Assembly (NCBI GenBank): GCA_022842445.1
Contig: JALHPO010000004.1
Coordinates: forward strand, 186,001-250,000
Direction of reading: 5' to 3'
DNA: 64,000 nt
From: Nitrospira sp.
GTDB taxonomy: Bacteria; Nitrospirota; Nitrospiria; Nitrospirales; Nitrospiraceae
The notes beneath the pieces are model-generated. The model was not told the DNA's origin. It did not search any database and worked only from the letters and a program-made list of their open reading frames with translations. The position numbers and the translations under genes are program-made. Below are positions 35,401 to 43,888 of the stretch, one piece after another (position 1 is the stretch's first letter; each line of letters opens with the position of its first letter).

Positions 35401-37236
35401 CTCGTTCAGAGCCAATGCCCCTTCCCACTTCCAGTTCACCACCGTGGCATCATGCGCCTTGGCCTGTACGACTTGATCCTCGGACTTGCCGGGCAAGCCT
35501 TGCGGCGGCAGCATGTACTCCACCCAATCCTTGATCGACACTTTCACCGGATTGGCTTTCCAATCGGTCTTGTCCTTCGTAATTTCCCACTTCTTCCCGC
35601 CGTACCAATCCACCGTGGTCCCAACCAGCTTGTCCGAGCTCACCGCCGGCTTGATCTTTCCCTTGCGATCCGGCAACTCCACGAGCGCCTTCATCACGTC
35701 GGTTTGGAAGCCCGGCGCTTGCAGCGTGTTGTACACACGCCAGAACCCCCACATACCCGTGACATAGTGCTGCGGAATATGGCAGTGGAATACGAATTCT
35801 CCGGCCAATGCCTGCAACCCGCCGGACCCGCCCTCGGTCACCTCATCATAAATCTCCGACGGACCGATCGACTGCACGTCCAACCGATCCGACGTGTCGT
35901 TGATCATAGGAAACTTCACCGGACCGTTCTTGGAGAGCGTCGCATCCAGCTTGCTGGTTCCAGGCTGTCTGGCCCAGCGGATCGACCCCCCATGGAGATG
36001 GTGGGAATGCACGATCTCGGATCCGCCGATCATTCGGAACGTCGCCGGGTCACCCAAATAGGAACGGGGAATCGTGGTGGCGGGATCACCGAATGTATAG
36101 GATCCATACCCCTGCGACTCATCGGCAAATCCGACAAGATGCTCCTGCATCTCAAGTCTGGTTCCGTGCGGCTCGCTGCGATAGTTGAGCAATCGGGCCG
36201 CGGGACGATAGGTGTCCGTATGCGCATCACGCTGCGGCAGCATATCTCCTTTGCGGTTCAGCAAGCGGAAGGTCTCATCGCCTGCCTCGTGATAGAAGAT
36301 GACGAATTCTCGGAAATCCGACCCTTTCGCCACATCGATCATGGCTTCCCACCCGCTCTTCATCTCTTCACCGGTAAAGGGGCTGAGGAAGCGCGAACCG
36401 CGCGGTTCGACGACGAGTGATCCCAGCAGGCCCAAGGAGTACTGTTCGCGCGTGGCATGGCTGTGAAATGCGAGGCCTCCCACCTGCTTATCAGGCTGGA
36501 TATACCATTCGAATTCGGCGCTCTTTCCCGTCGCCACCAGCGCATCCGGGTTGTTGGCCGTCGCCGGCTTGCCGGTGCTGGCGACCAACATCTGCGACCC
36601 ATTGATGATCATATTCGTGGGCTCACCGTCGATCTGATTGCGGAGCGTGATCCGCAAGCAATCTCCTTGGTTCGCGCGAATGACCAATGGCTGAATCAGG
36701 TCACCCTGCAAACCATTCGATACGGCACCGCCGGCGAAAGTCACATCTTCGCTCTCCCGTGCTGCCTTGTTCTTCTCTTCTTCCTCACGAACTCCCTTCA
36801 GCTCTTCAGTCAACGCATACATGTAGCCCGGATAAAAATCGCCGAACCGATTCACGGTGATTTCGATGTTGATCGCCGTAATATCGTAGGCTCGAACCGG
36901 TGCATGCGCGGGGCAGCGAGCGCCCTGCGTCACCTTCACTTTATCCGGGTCCTCGGCTACGAGCAGGATCCCCTGCTGCATAGCATGCGCGCCGGCCCCC
37001 TGAAACGGCCCAGTTGATTGGACCTGGCGTTCGATTTGCTCGATCGCCTTCGACATCTTGTCCTGCAACATCGGACCAGCTTGGACATGAACCGGTTGGG
37101 CGACATCGACGTTTGCGTCCTGCGCCGCATGCGCGTCGTGCGACATGGCCGCGAGAGCGGGCGTCGCCCCGATCAAGGCCAGGCCGGCCGCAAATCCTAA
37201 CAGCCCAGAACATATCTGTTTTATTGAAACACCCAT
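32494..37236 (-). CDS. Giant exported multicopper oxidase, about six cupredoxin domains
   Basis: A protein of 1,580 residues with a signal peptide (QICSGLLGFAAGLALIGATP, cleaved near ALAAMS). About six cupredoxin-like domains can be traced by repeated phrases such as LVIRANQGDCLRI, LVIRGNVYDCVDV and LTLHVNVGDCLKI. Copper-binding motifs include FHSHATREQ, HSHHLHGG, FHCHIPQHYVTGM, LHPHFFQF, VYWHDHVFG and HTWHVTGHW, enough for type 1 and trinuclear copper sites. The size and domain count resemble MnxG/McoA-like manganese oxidases rather than ordinary laccases. The ATG at 37234-37236 has GGAGGAGG eight bases upstream. Substrate (Mn(II), Fe(II) or other) is not proven. Confidence 0.88.
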   Translation of the reverse strand: MGVSIKQICSGLLGFAAGLALIGATPALAAMSHDAHAAQDANVDVAQPVHVQAGPMLQDKMSKAIEQIERQVQSTGPFQGAGAHAMQQGILLVAEDPDKVKVTQGARCPAHAPVRAYDITAINIEITVNRFGDFYPGYMYALTEELKGVREEEEKNKAARESEDVTFAGGAVSNGLQGDLIQPLVIRANQGDCLRITLRNQIDGEPTNMIINGSQMLVASTGKPATANNPDALVATGKSAEFEWYIQPDKQVGGLAFHSHATREQYSLGLLGSLVVEPRGSRFLSPFTGEEMKSGWEAMIDVAKGSDFREFVIFYHEAGDETFRLLNRKGDMLPQRDAHTDTYRPAARLLNYRSEPHGTRLEMQEHLVGFADESQGYGSYTFGDPATTIPRSYLGDPATFRMIGGSEIVHSHHLHGGSIRWARQPGTSKLDATLSKNGPVKFPMINDTSDRLDVQSIGPSEIYDEVTEGGSGGLQALAGEFVFHCHIPQHYVTGMWGFWRVYNTLQAPGFQTDVMKALVELPDRKGKIKPAVSSDKLVGTTVDWYGGKKWEITKDKTDWKANPVKVSIKDWVEYMLPPQGLPGKSEDQVVQAKAHDATVVNWKWEGALALNEPETPHKWADYVSPAPLKRPPITFDPQTGKLAFPWLRPHLGKRPPFAPNHGGAPWLEPFHVREDGTKSTEPARPGEQGPWSLCPENAPRKYFTTHSITLPITLKPATANSAALVDPIGMIYVLHEEEAEVRQNPKKQVPLVIRGNVYDCVDVIFKNEIPDDARTGWANKINLHPHFFQFDTSASDGPTIGFSYDMSLRAFTMLKDPQPEKGMPLPGNTVLTADTKAGARSITVADPSKFHVNIELGVGMDDPKFFEVARIKTINGKTITFDAPLKYGHKKDDIASVEFIRERWYVDADLGTVYWHDHVFGTDTWGHGLFSAFITEPPRSTYHDPVTGKEIRSGPIADIHTLEPVSAHIRGSFREVMMHIMDSNARTAELITTDNPQARIGATTVDGPPSHQFPEKINKSPMWFLNGGEATTGSGYSMRVEPLSVRLMNNPDPSKLFVSGIHGDPGTPLLRAYLGDPIVVRALVGSANEVHTWHVTGHWFPMERYGTTAMPRSTIHLAIGERYDPAIPAAGGPQKQSGDYLYYSGRASHFAEGSWGIFRVFDELQGDLKPLPSREQIQKSAPSVCPADAPVKSFNVSAVDQQIRYHDGAPGVMEVDLERKMVFGNEQGKMYVLEGDRGRVKAGELKPSPLTLHVNVGDCLKINLKNEMAKERAGFHVDMMAFDPKDSFGANVGNNSGDQTIGPGQSKTYTYYAHPEYGELAALIQDWGNVVENPRNGLFGSVIVGPKGSRYRDPVSGDDITMKSSWRADVIVDRTVPGNENRKNYRDFSLMFQDEDNIVGVSFMPYIQQVAGITAVNYRSEPTAWRVEKGCEIPEIFSCVKAGETPSTPLLQAHVGDPVAIHVLGAFSEQVQLFTVDGHEWPHEPYMQGADQVSTMEFGGSEVINAYLTGGAGGPNRIVGDYLWKNQRPAYVNAGQWGLFKVLPVEDRRILHLTPQVPATKTAENQIGEAVATPTSMIGQ

Positions 37237-37701
37237 ACGTTCAGCCTCCTCCATAAACAGTAAACAATTCAACTTCAATCAATTGACAATAAATCCGTGT
37301 GCCATCTATTCAATTATAAGCAATCGTGAGACACCAATATCATTACAAGCTGGAGACTCTAGTAGAACCCAATACTCATTGGAGGAATCGTCAGGATGTC
37401 CGTACTACCACACAAATTCTTTGCTCGCCACTTAAGCAGGACAAGCCCTACCCGCACGGTATACTAAGAGCGAGCTCTTATATCCATTTCACGAAATTAT
37501 TGCAAGACCCATTTTCCCACAACCGTCAAGAACAATCTGCAGCCTTAGCCCTTTCATAAAGACCGCCACTCCCCTCGATACACAATACCAAATCACACCG
37601 ATTCTATACACTCGTACAACACCGGCCTGAGTCTTTCGCCCCAGGGTCATAATGTCCTCTTCCCGTTCGCCCTCACCGCCGGTTTGTGCCATAATCCTTC
37701 T

Positions 37702-39528
37702 ATGATTTTGAAACGTTGGCTCGTCGGGGATCCCCTGAAGACGGCACAAGCACGGCACGAACGGCTCTCGAAAACCATCGCGCTGCCAATTTTTTCATCG
37801 AACGCGATCTCCTCGGTCGCATACGGAACTGAAGAAATCCTGTTAGTGCTCGTCCTCGCCGGCACGGCGGCCGTGACCTGGTCGATTCCGGTCAGTCTGG
37901 CCATTCTCTTTCTTGTACTGGTCCTCACGATTTCCTATCGACAGATCATTTATGAGTATCCTGAGGGAGGCGGCGCCTACATTGTTGCAAAGACGAATCT
38001 CGGCGAGAGGCCGGCCCTGGTGGCCGCCGCAGCGTTGATGATCGACTATGTCTTGACCGTCGCCGTCAGCGTCGCGGCCGGAGTAGCCGCACTCACCTCA
38101 GCCATCCCCAGTCTATTTGTCCATCGGGAAGCGTTGGGACTTGTCGCCATCATCTTTATGGTCATCATGAATCTCCGCGGCGTCCGAGAGTCGGGAACGT
38201 TTTTCGCCATCCCGACCTATTTCGCTATTGGAGCACTTGGGCTGCTGGTCACCGTCGGCACCCTGCACTCCTTCACCACCCCTGGCCTCACTCCCTCCTC
38301 GACGAATCCTGAAATGCCTGGCAAAGCGATGGAAGGTCTCACCCTCTTCTTGATTCTTCGATCGTTTGCCGCAGGCTGTTCTGCCGTGACCGGTATGGAA
38401 GTCATTTCCAACGGCGTCAAAGCCTTTCGCCATCCCGAATCGAAAAACGCCGCGACGACGATGATCTGGATGTCCATCATCCTAGCATCACTATTTATGG
38501 GTGTGAGCTGGATGGCCTATCACTTCGGCATACTTCCCAAAGCAGACGAGACGATCATGTCGCAACTGGCCCGCCTCACATTCGGCACGGGGGTGGTCTA
38601 TTACACCATTCAGATCGCCACCATGGCGTTGCTGGTGCTGGCAGCCAACAGCGCCTTTGCCGGCTTTCCGCATTTAGCTTCGATCCTGGCCCGGGACGGA
38701 TTCATGCCGCACCAGATGGCCACGTTCGGCGATCGCCTAGTGTTTTCGAACGGCATCGTCATCCTCGGTTTTTTCGCCTGTCTCCTGTTGGTAATTTTTC
38801 AAGGCGATACCCATGCGCTGATCCCGTTGTACGCCATCGGGGTGTTCGTCTCGTTCACGCTTTCTCAAGCCGGCATGGTCAACCGCTGGCTGACGAAGAA
38901 AGGGAAACATTGGCGAAAGAAACTGGTTATCAACAGCATCGGCGCCGTTACGACCGGCATCGCCACCGTCATTATTGCCAGCACCAAGTTCATGCAGGGC
39001 GCCTGGATCGTCTTTCTACTTGTCGCAATCTTAATCCTCATGTTCCAGGGCATTCGCTCTCACTATCGAGCTGTATCGGAACAAATCACCCTGGACCGCC
39101 GAGGGTCTCGGCCCCCGCTGCCTCGACGCAATATCGTGGTCATTCCGGTCAGCGGAGTGAATCGCGCCGTGGTCCGCGCCCTGGACTATGCGAGAAGCCG
39201 TCCCGGTGAGATTCGCGCCGTGTATGTCGATCTTGACCCGGAAGAAAGCGCCAAAGTCAAAATCCAATGGGCCCAATGGGGTGGCGGTGTCAATTTGATC
39301 GCCATTTCCTCTCCCTATCGTTCGGTGCTGGGATCTCTCCTGGAATACATCGAGGAAATTCTGGAAAAAGAGCCAAACACCTGGGTGACCGTTGTGATCC
39401 CGGAAATTCTTCCGGCCCGCTGGTGGCAGAGCATCCTGCACAACCAGCGCGCGCTGATGCTTAAAGCGGCGCTGCTCTTCAAAGAGCGAGTCATCATCAC
39501 AGACGTCCCGTTTCATCTGACGCGATGA
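37702..39528 (+). CDS. APC-superfamily permease with cytoplasmic C-terminal domain
   Basis: A transporter of about 608 residues. Twelve or so membrane segments occupy residues 25-450, with the APC signature ISSVAYGTEEILLVL in TM1 and YRQIIYEYPEGGGAY near TM2-3. The last 140 residues form a soluble domain (NIVVIPVSGVNRAVVRALDY, VTVVIPEILP) of the universal-stress-like type often seen in this subfamily. The substrate, an amino acid or a cation, cannot be told. The ATG at 37702 is chosen; an upstream TTG at 37684 is possible. The gap from 37237 holds only divergent promoter space. Confidence 0.85.
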   Translation: MILKRWLVGDPLKTAQARHERLSKTIALPIFSSNAISSVAYGTEEILLVLVLAGTAAVTWSIPVSLAILFLVLVLTISYRQIIYEYPEGGGAYIVAKTNLGERPALVAAAALMIDYVLTVAVSVAAGVAALTSAIPSLFVHREALGLVAIIFMVIMNLRGVRESGTFFAIPTYFAIGALGLLVTVGTLHSFTTPGLTPSSTNPEMPGKAMEGLTLFLILRSFAAGCSAVTGMEVISNGVKAFRHPESKNAATTMIWMSIILASLFMGVSWMAYHFGILPKADETIMSQLARLTFGTGVVYYTIQIATMALLVLAANSAFAGFPHLASILARDGFMPHQMATFGDRLVFSNGIVILGFFACLLLVIFQGDTHALIPLYAIGVFVSFTLSQAGMVNRWLTKKGKHWRKKLVINSIGAVTTGIATVIIASTKFMQGAWIVFLLVAILILMFQGIRSHYRAVSEQITLDRRGSRPPLPRRNIVVIPVSGVNRAVVRALDYARSRPGEIRAVYVDLDPEESAKVKIQWAQWGGGVNLIAISSPYRSVLGSLLEYIEEILEKEPNTWVTVVIPEILPARWWQSILHNQRALMLKAALLFKERVIITDVPFHLTR

Positions 39529-39551
39529 GCGCACACCGTAAAAAGTAAACC

Positions 39552-40610
39552 GTGAAACGTAAAAGGTCTAAGAACCGTCTCCACTCCGCCCTCCTTATCA
39601 ACTTTCTTGCTTTCACACTGGTCCTGACCATCATGGCTGGGCAGTCATCAGCCTTCAAGATTATCGAGCCGGCAGAAAGCGCTACACTGATTGCTGGAAG
39701 TACCGTGACTGCTCAGGTAGATGTGGGAAAGGACCGCGGCATCGTCGCGGTGCGCTACTACTGGTATAGCGGGCAAGACGAGGCGCTAGTGGAGCAAGAT
39801 GACACCACGGCCACCGGCTCCATCGTTGCGCCCGCTGCCTCGATCGGGCTGGCGGAACACAACCCACCATTCGGTGGCCGCCTGTTGATCCCCAAGGACG
39901 GCATCGGACCCATGCGGCTCCTGGCCGTGGCTGAAATCTCGCGTGGACGTCTGGGTACACGCTCCGTCTTCGACGAAGTGATGGTACAGGTTGAACCCAA
40001 GGCCGCCCTGATCACAATCGACTTTGCAACCGACAAGCCGCTGCAGCTCGGACGGGCCGGACAATCCTCCGCCTTCGGCCACGTGGATTCTCTAGGTAAG
40101 ATTTTCGAGTTACCGGTTGTCGGTGAGTTCGCCGACGGCATAGCCCGCCGGATCAGCGCTCCGGAAACCGGAACCACCTACGAGTCTTCAAGCCCGAACG
40201 TCATTAAAGTCTTGACCGGCGGACTCCTCCAGATCGTCGGCAACGGGAAGACTGTACTGACCGTGACCAACCGCGGGAAGCAGGCCCTGCTCGATGTGGA
40301 TGTGAACGTCAACGACGAACCGAACGCACCGCCGATCGCCGATGCGGGGATAAGCAAAACCGTGAGAGCCGGATCAAAAGTGAAATTGAGCGGGCTAAAG
40401 AGCCGCGACCCCGAAGGCGAAGCCCTCTACTATACCTGGAGCCAGCTGCGCGGCAGCAAAGTGTCGCTGCTCGACGCAAACAACGCCGAGGCGTCCTTCC
40501 TCGCCCCAACCGTGTCAGAGCCGAGAACCTACCGATTCAAGCTGCGCGTGACGGATAAGAAAGGCGCGGATAGCCTCCCGGCGTTTGTGGATGTGACGGT
40601 GGAACCCTAG
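39552..40610 (+). CDS. Exported protein with Ig-like and PKD-like domains
   Basis: A protein of 352 residues with an export signal (LINFLAFTLVLTIMAGQSSA). Two or three beta-sandwich domains follow. The last is a PKD/REJ-type domain (PPIADAGISKTVRAGSKVKL, SGLKSRDPEGEALYYTWSQ). Such modules mediate adhesion or protein-protein contacts at the surface. The start is a GTG at 39552 with a weak ribosome site. It is 23 bases after the permease on the same strand, so co-transcription is likely. Confidence 0.7.
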   Translation: MKRKRSKNRLHSALLINFLAFTLVLTIMAGQSSAFKIIEPAESATLIAGSTVTAQVDVGKDRGIVAVRYYWYSGQDEALVEQDDTTATGSIVAPAASIGLAEHNPPFGGRLLIPKDGIGPMRLLAVAEISRGRLGTRSVFDEVMVQVEPKAALITIDFATDKPLQLGRAGQSSAFGHVDSLGKIFELPVVGEFADGIARRISAPETGTTYESSSPNVIKVLTGGLLQIVGNGKTVLTVTNRGKQALLDVDVNVNDEPNAPPIADAGISKTVRAGSKVKLSGLKSRDPEGEALYYTWSQLRGSKVSLLDANNAEASFLAPTVSEPRTYRFKLRVTDKKGADSLPAFVDVTVEP

Positions 40611-40794
40611 AAAGTGTGAGGCGCCGTTCGTGAAGCGTATTTCGTCAAGAAGGGATTATCTTCTCCGTAGGTTTGGCAGCTTCGGTGGGGATCTTCACCA
40701 TGGCATCCAGCTAGCTTCAAGCATTTGCCCTCAATGATCCCTTCCCTATACTGACATCATTTCAGACGTAGTCTCCCAGGCGAAGGAACCGATC

Positions 40795-40992
40795 ATGGCA
40801 ACGCTCACACACTCTCTCTCAGATGAGGAACTCCGACGATTGGAAGCGCCGGGTAAGCGCGAAGGCCTGACAGTCGAACAGATGGTATGCCTTGGTATCA
40901 GGGACTTCATTGGCCAGCCCGATGACGCGTTCCGTGCCGCTGCCAAGCGCCTGATGGAGAAAAACGCCGAGCTCTATCGGCGCCAGTTATAG
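40795..40992 (+). CDS. Orphan antitoxin-like DNA-binding protein
   Basis: A protein of 65 residues (SLSDEELRRLEAPGKREGLT, VEQMVCLGIRDFIGQPDDA, ending KNAELYRRQL). It resembles small antitoxins usually followed by a Doc-type toxin, but no toxin follows here. AAGGAACC precedes the ATG at 40795. The next gene on the other strand is an unrelated VapC-type pair. Confidence 0.6.
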   Translation: MATLTHSLSDEELRRLEAPGKREGLTVEQMVCLGIRDFIGQPDDAFRAAAKRLMEKNAELYRRQL

Positions 40993-41019
40993 TCCCGACT
41001 CACTTGCCTGCCAGCTCTG

Positions 41020-41460
41020 CTACCGGATATCGCCCAGAGGATGCACAACCCATTTGCCGAATTGGCGGAAATCATCGTCGAAAGCGAACGCCGTCCCGAT
41101 GCCGAGCCGTTTCATGATTGCGAAGCTGGTGCAATCCGTAAAGCTGAACCGCTTATCCGGATACTGACGGAAGATGCCCCAAGCTTTTTCCTCGTCTGCT
41201 TGAGTCACTCGAATGACGGGAGTGGTGGTCTCACCCAGCAAGCGGATTCCAAATTGCAGAGCTTGTTCGTATCCAAGCCGCATGCGAAGGAGCGTGATGG
41301 TTTCATGGACGATCATATTACTGGTTACAAGGAGTCGATCCGTGGATTGCACGTACTGTAGCGCCTGATGATGCAATCGATCGGTTTGATCGGCGAGGGC
41401 AAAGAACGCTGAGGTATCAACGAAGACGGACTTGCGGAACGATTGGGTGGGCAGGCTCAC
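41020..41460 (-). CDS. PIN-domain toxin (VapC-like)
   Basis: A PIN-domain RNase of 146 residues. The acidic active-site positions are visible: Asp in VFVDTSAFFALAD, Glu in MIVHETITLLRM, Asp in FSFTDCTSFAIM and Asp in AFAFDDDFRQFG. It overlaps the upstream small gene by four bases, the usual antitoxin-toxin layout. It would cut RNA unless bound by its partner. Confidence 0.85.
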   Translation of the reverse strand: MSLPTQSFRKSVFVDTSAFFALADQTDRLHHQALQYVQSTDRLLVTSNMIVHETITLLRMRLGYEQALQFGIRLLGETTTPVIRVTQADEEKAWGIFRQYPDKRFSFTDCTSFAIMKRLGIGTAFAFDDDFRQFGKWVVHPLGDIR

Positions 41461-41639
41461 GGCTTCTCGTGCAGGTAGGTGTCGTGCTTAACGCTGATAT
41501 CGGTAAACCCGCTGGCCCCGATTCCCGAGAGAGACAGGAGGGACTGTTTCTGACGAGCTACCCGCTTTTGCAGACTCAGCCGCTGGGCAGTCACAGTTCG
41601 TTTAACCTGAGGTTTGCGCCGTTTACTATGAAGTGCCAT
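41457..41639 (-). CDS. Putative antitoxin of the PIN-domain toxin
   Basis: A basic protein of 60 residues (RRKPQVKRTVTAQRLSLQK..., ending DTYLHEKP) whose last codons overlap the VapC-like start by ATGA. Position and coupling argue for an antitoxin, although the sequence is not a recognisable VapB. A half-match to the island motif near 41686 was rejected. Confidence 0.6.
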   Translation of the reverse strand: MALHSKRRKPQVKRTVTAQRLSLQKRVARQKQSLLSLSGIGASGFTDISVKHDTYLHEKP

Positions 41640-41713
41640 GTCCCACCCTCTGTGCTGATGGGGTTATGATACCGCAGTCCCTCAGTGTTCACAATGATCG
41701 GCCATTGTTTCAA

Positions 41714-43279
41714 CTACACCTCACTCAGCCGCATCGGCCCGTAGGTTTGCCGCGCCTTCCTCAGTTCATCATTATGCCGTCGAAGGGCCGGGCCGAACGT
41801 GGAGAGTGACACTGCTTTGCAATGAGGCTCGATCCTGCGTTCGATCTGCTCAATCGCCTCTGCCAATTGGCCGACCATGCGGCGGCCTGAGCCGGTGAGC
41901 CAGCCAAGGTGGCGGTCGGCATAGTGCAGATCTTGCAGTGAATAGCGGACGCTTTCTACTTCTTCCAGGCATCGAAAGCGGGCCCGTTGAAGATCACGTG
42001 GGGTCAACCCCGCATGTTTCCATCGCGCCGGTCCGCCGGGCTCTGATGCCCATGTCGACAGTCGCTCAAACAACATAGCGCCCATCGTGAAAGTAAACGT
42101 CGCATGGAGAATGCCGCGGAGCGGGCGGAGGCTCCGGCGCCAGGGCGAATAGAAGATCTGCTGATGGTGGTCGCCGCGATACATCACGTACTTGCGCAGC
42201 AGGAGATTCAGGTGATGGTGGCTGTTCTCATGGATCAAATCGTCGATTAAATCCAGATTGTCCCGATCGAAACAATTGATGAACGACAGTCCCGGTCGAT
42301 GGCGATAGCTGAAACTCACCACACCCTTCGCCTTGAGCGGCACAATCCGCGAAGTCAGTACGGCCAGCACCCCAGACCCTTCAGACCAGGCTGCTTGGAT
42401 CGTCCCCCAAGCCCGGCTGATCCGTTCCGCCTGCTTCTGCTCTGTTCGGACAATCGCCCGAGGCTGCCGGTCTTTCCCATAGACTAACGTCGGACCGATC
42501 GTCACCGGACACTGTCCAGCCTCCAACGCCGCCTCTGTCGCCTGAGAGGTCCAGCTCCATTCACCTTGGCCGCCCCATGCGGTCCATAACTCAGAGGTCT
42601 TTCGACCGATGCGCACTGAAATCCCACTCGTCCCGATCAGAAACGTCGCCTGGCCGGACGCTCGTTTCAGACCCCCGCACACCTCGGCAGGAGCCTCGCG
42701 CCACTCTCCGGCAATTCCGACCGAAATACCATTCCCTGCTTCCGCCCGCTCGAAGTTGGCCTCGAGTATTGCCGGTGCTTCCCATCGCGGCACCGTGCGC
42801 TGTTTGCACCACTTCACGGCGAGTCTCGGATCGAATAGGATTGATTCCTGCGTCAATTCACGCGCCAGCCTCCGGCACAAACCTGTGAGCCGTTTCTCAA
42901 GCCCAGCCGCACGAGGACGGCCCAGAGGAAACAGATCGTGGAGGTAACTGTTCTCAAAAAACTTCTCCTGGCATTCCGTAAAGAGTTGCTGCGTGAATTC
43001 GGCCCGGTCCGGCTCTCGTTCCCATTGCTGGAGAATGTCCAAAAAATAGACGAGATCGTTGAGCGATTCGATCCATCCGGCCACCTTCCAGTTGGAATAG
43101 CTTTCAACTGGAAGCGATCGGCTGAGGATCTGAAACAATCCGACCGGAAGGCCATACCGGGAGGAAAGATCCGGATAATCGGTTTGAAGCTCTCGACAGA
43201 GATCCTGTAACAGTCGCTGCATCGAGAGACGAAACTCATCGGTCAGGCGGGTGAGAAGCGGCAACTCCAAAAGGGGCAT
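41714..43279 (-). CDS. HExxH-motif protein (peptide-modification-like or metalloprotein)
   Basis: A protein of 521 residues with no signal peptide. The key motif is DLIHENSHHHLNLLL near residue 355: HExxH followed by a third His. This resembles the HEXXH proteins linked to peptide modification (and peptide beta-hydroxylases), where the motif binds iron or zinc. Other parts are helical. No obvious precursor peptide or radical-SAM gene is adjacent; the nearest small gene is the zinc ribbon at 43423. Substrate unknown. Confidence 0.65.
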   Translation of the reverse strand: MPLLELPLLTRLTDEFRLSMQRLLQDLCRELQTDYPDLSSRYGLPVGLFQILSRSLPVESYSNWKVAGWIESLNDLVYFLDILQQWEREPDRAEFTQQLFTECQEKFFENSYLHDLFPLGRPRAAGLEKRLTGLCRRLARELTQESILFDPRLAVKWCKQRTVPRWEAPAILEANFERAEAGNGISVGIAGEWREAPAEVCGGLKRASGQATFLIGTSGISVRIGRKTSELWTAWGGQGEWSWTSQATEAALEAGQCPVTIGPTLVYGKDRQPRAIVRTEQKQAERISRAWGTIQAAWSEGSGVLAVLTSRIVPLKAKGVVSFSYRHRPGLSFINCFDRDNLDLIDDLIHENSHHHLNLLLRKYVMYRGDHHQQIFYSPWRRSLRPLRGILHATFTFTMGAMLFERLSTWASEPGGPARWKHAGLTPRDLQRARFRCLEEVESVRYSLQDLHYADRHLGWLTGSGRRMVGQLAEAIEQIERRIEPHCKAVSLSTFGPALRRHNDELRKARQTYGPMRLSEV

Positions 43280-43422
43280 CGTGGATGACTCAACAATGGG
43301 TGACGTGGAGGACTGTAGCGCAGTGGAGAGACGGCTGCAAGGAAAGAGCTCCGTGGGAGGAGCACGGCACGAACGACCGGCTCCATGAAGCGGTCCTGCT
43401 GTCGTACTATAGGGGTAGACTA

Positions 43423-43635
43423 TTAGGCGGCCTTGGCATGCGTGTGCTTCTCCGAAATATGTGCGTCTGGCATGTCTGATTTAAGCTGGCGCATCCGATT
43501 GTGGGCGATGAGCGGATCGACGACGTTGCCGCAGGCGACACATCGCAAACCCCGCATCCACATCGGCAAAAAACTCTCACGCATGTCGATCAGATTGTCT
43601 ATAACCATAAGACCGTGACATCTCGAGCAATTCAT
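43423..43635 (-). CDS. Small two-CxxC zinc-ribbon protein, paralogue D
   Basis: A protein of 70 residues with NCSRCHGLMVIDN and RCVACGNVVDPLIAHNRMRQ, the same plan as the three island paralogues but further diverged, and located outside the island. AGGAGG lies six bases before the ATG at 43633-43635. The tail has several His residues (DAHISEKHTHAKAA) that might also bind metal. It is transcribed alone; the gap to 43888 shows no gene. Confidence 0.65.
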   Translation of the reverse strand: MNCSRCHGLMVIDNLIDMRESFLPMWMRGLRCVACGNVVDPLIAHNRMRQLKSDMPDAHISEKHTHAKAA

Positions 43636-43888
43636 GGAAGGCCTCCTGGCAACAGGTGGCATCTCACCTTGTTCATTCTGCGCTGCCCATGTGTACCTCA
43701 AGAGAAGCAATCAGGATGCCAGGTGCTCTCCTTAGGCTCTTGCGCGTTTATGCCGGGAATCGTAGAGTGCCGGCCTAAAAGACCGTCGAACTGACAAAAA
43801 TTTGGACTGAAATGACCGTATGGGACAAAATTGGCTCGTCATTATCCTCTCTTTGCATAAAGGGTTATTGGAAAGAGGGTAGTCACTA

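Noticed and set aside
34051..36420. Two long plus-strand frames (352 and 344 codons) inside the oxidase gene
   Set aside because: They are antisense to conserved cupredoxin sequence with copper motifs, have Arg/His-rich composition and lack ribosome sites. They are shadows of the minus-strand gene.
41659..41701. Possible twelfth island motif near 41686 (TGTTCACAAT...)
   Set aside because: Only the first half-site matches and the hexamer at the expected spacing is not -10-like.
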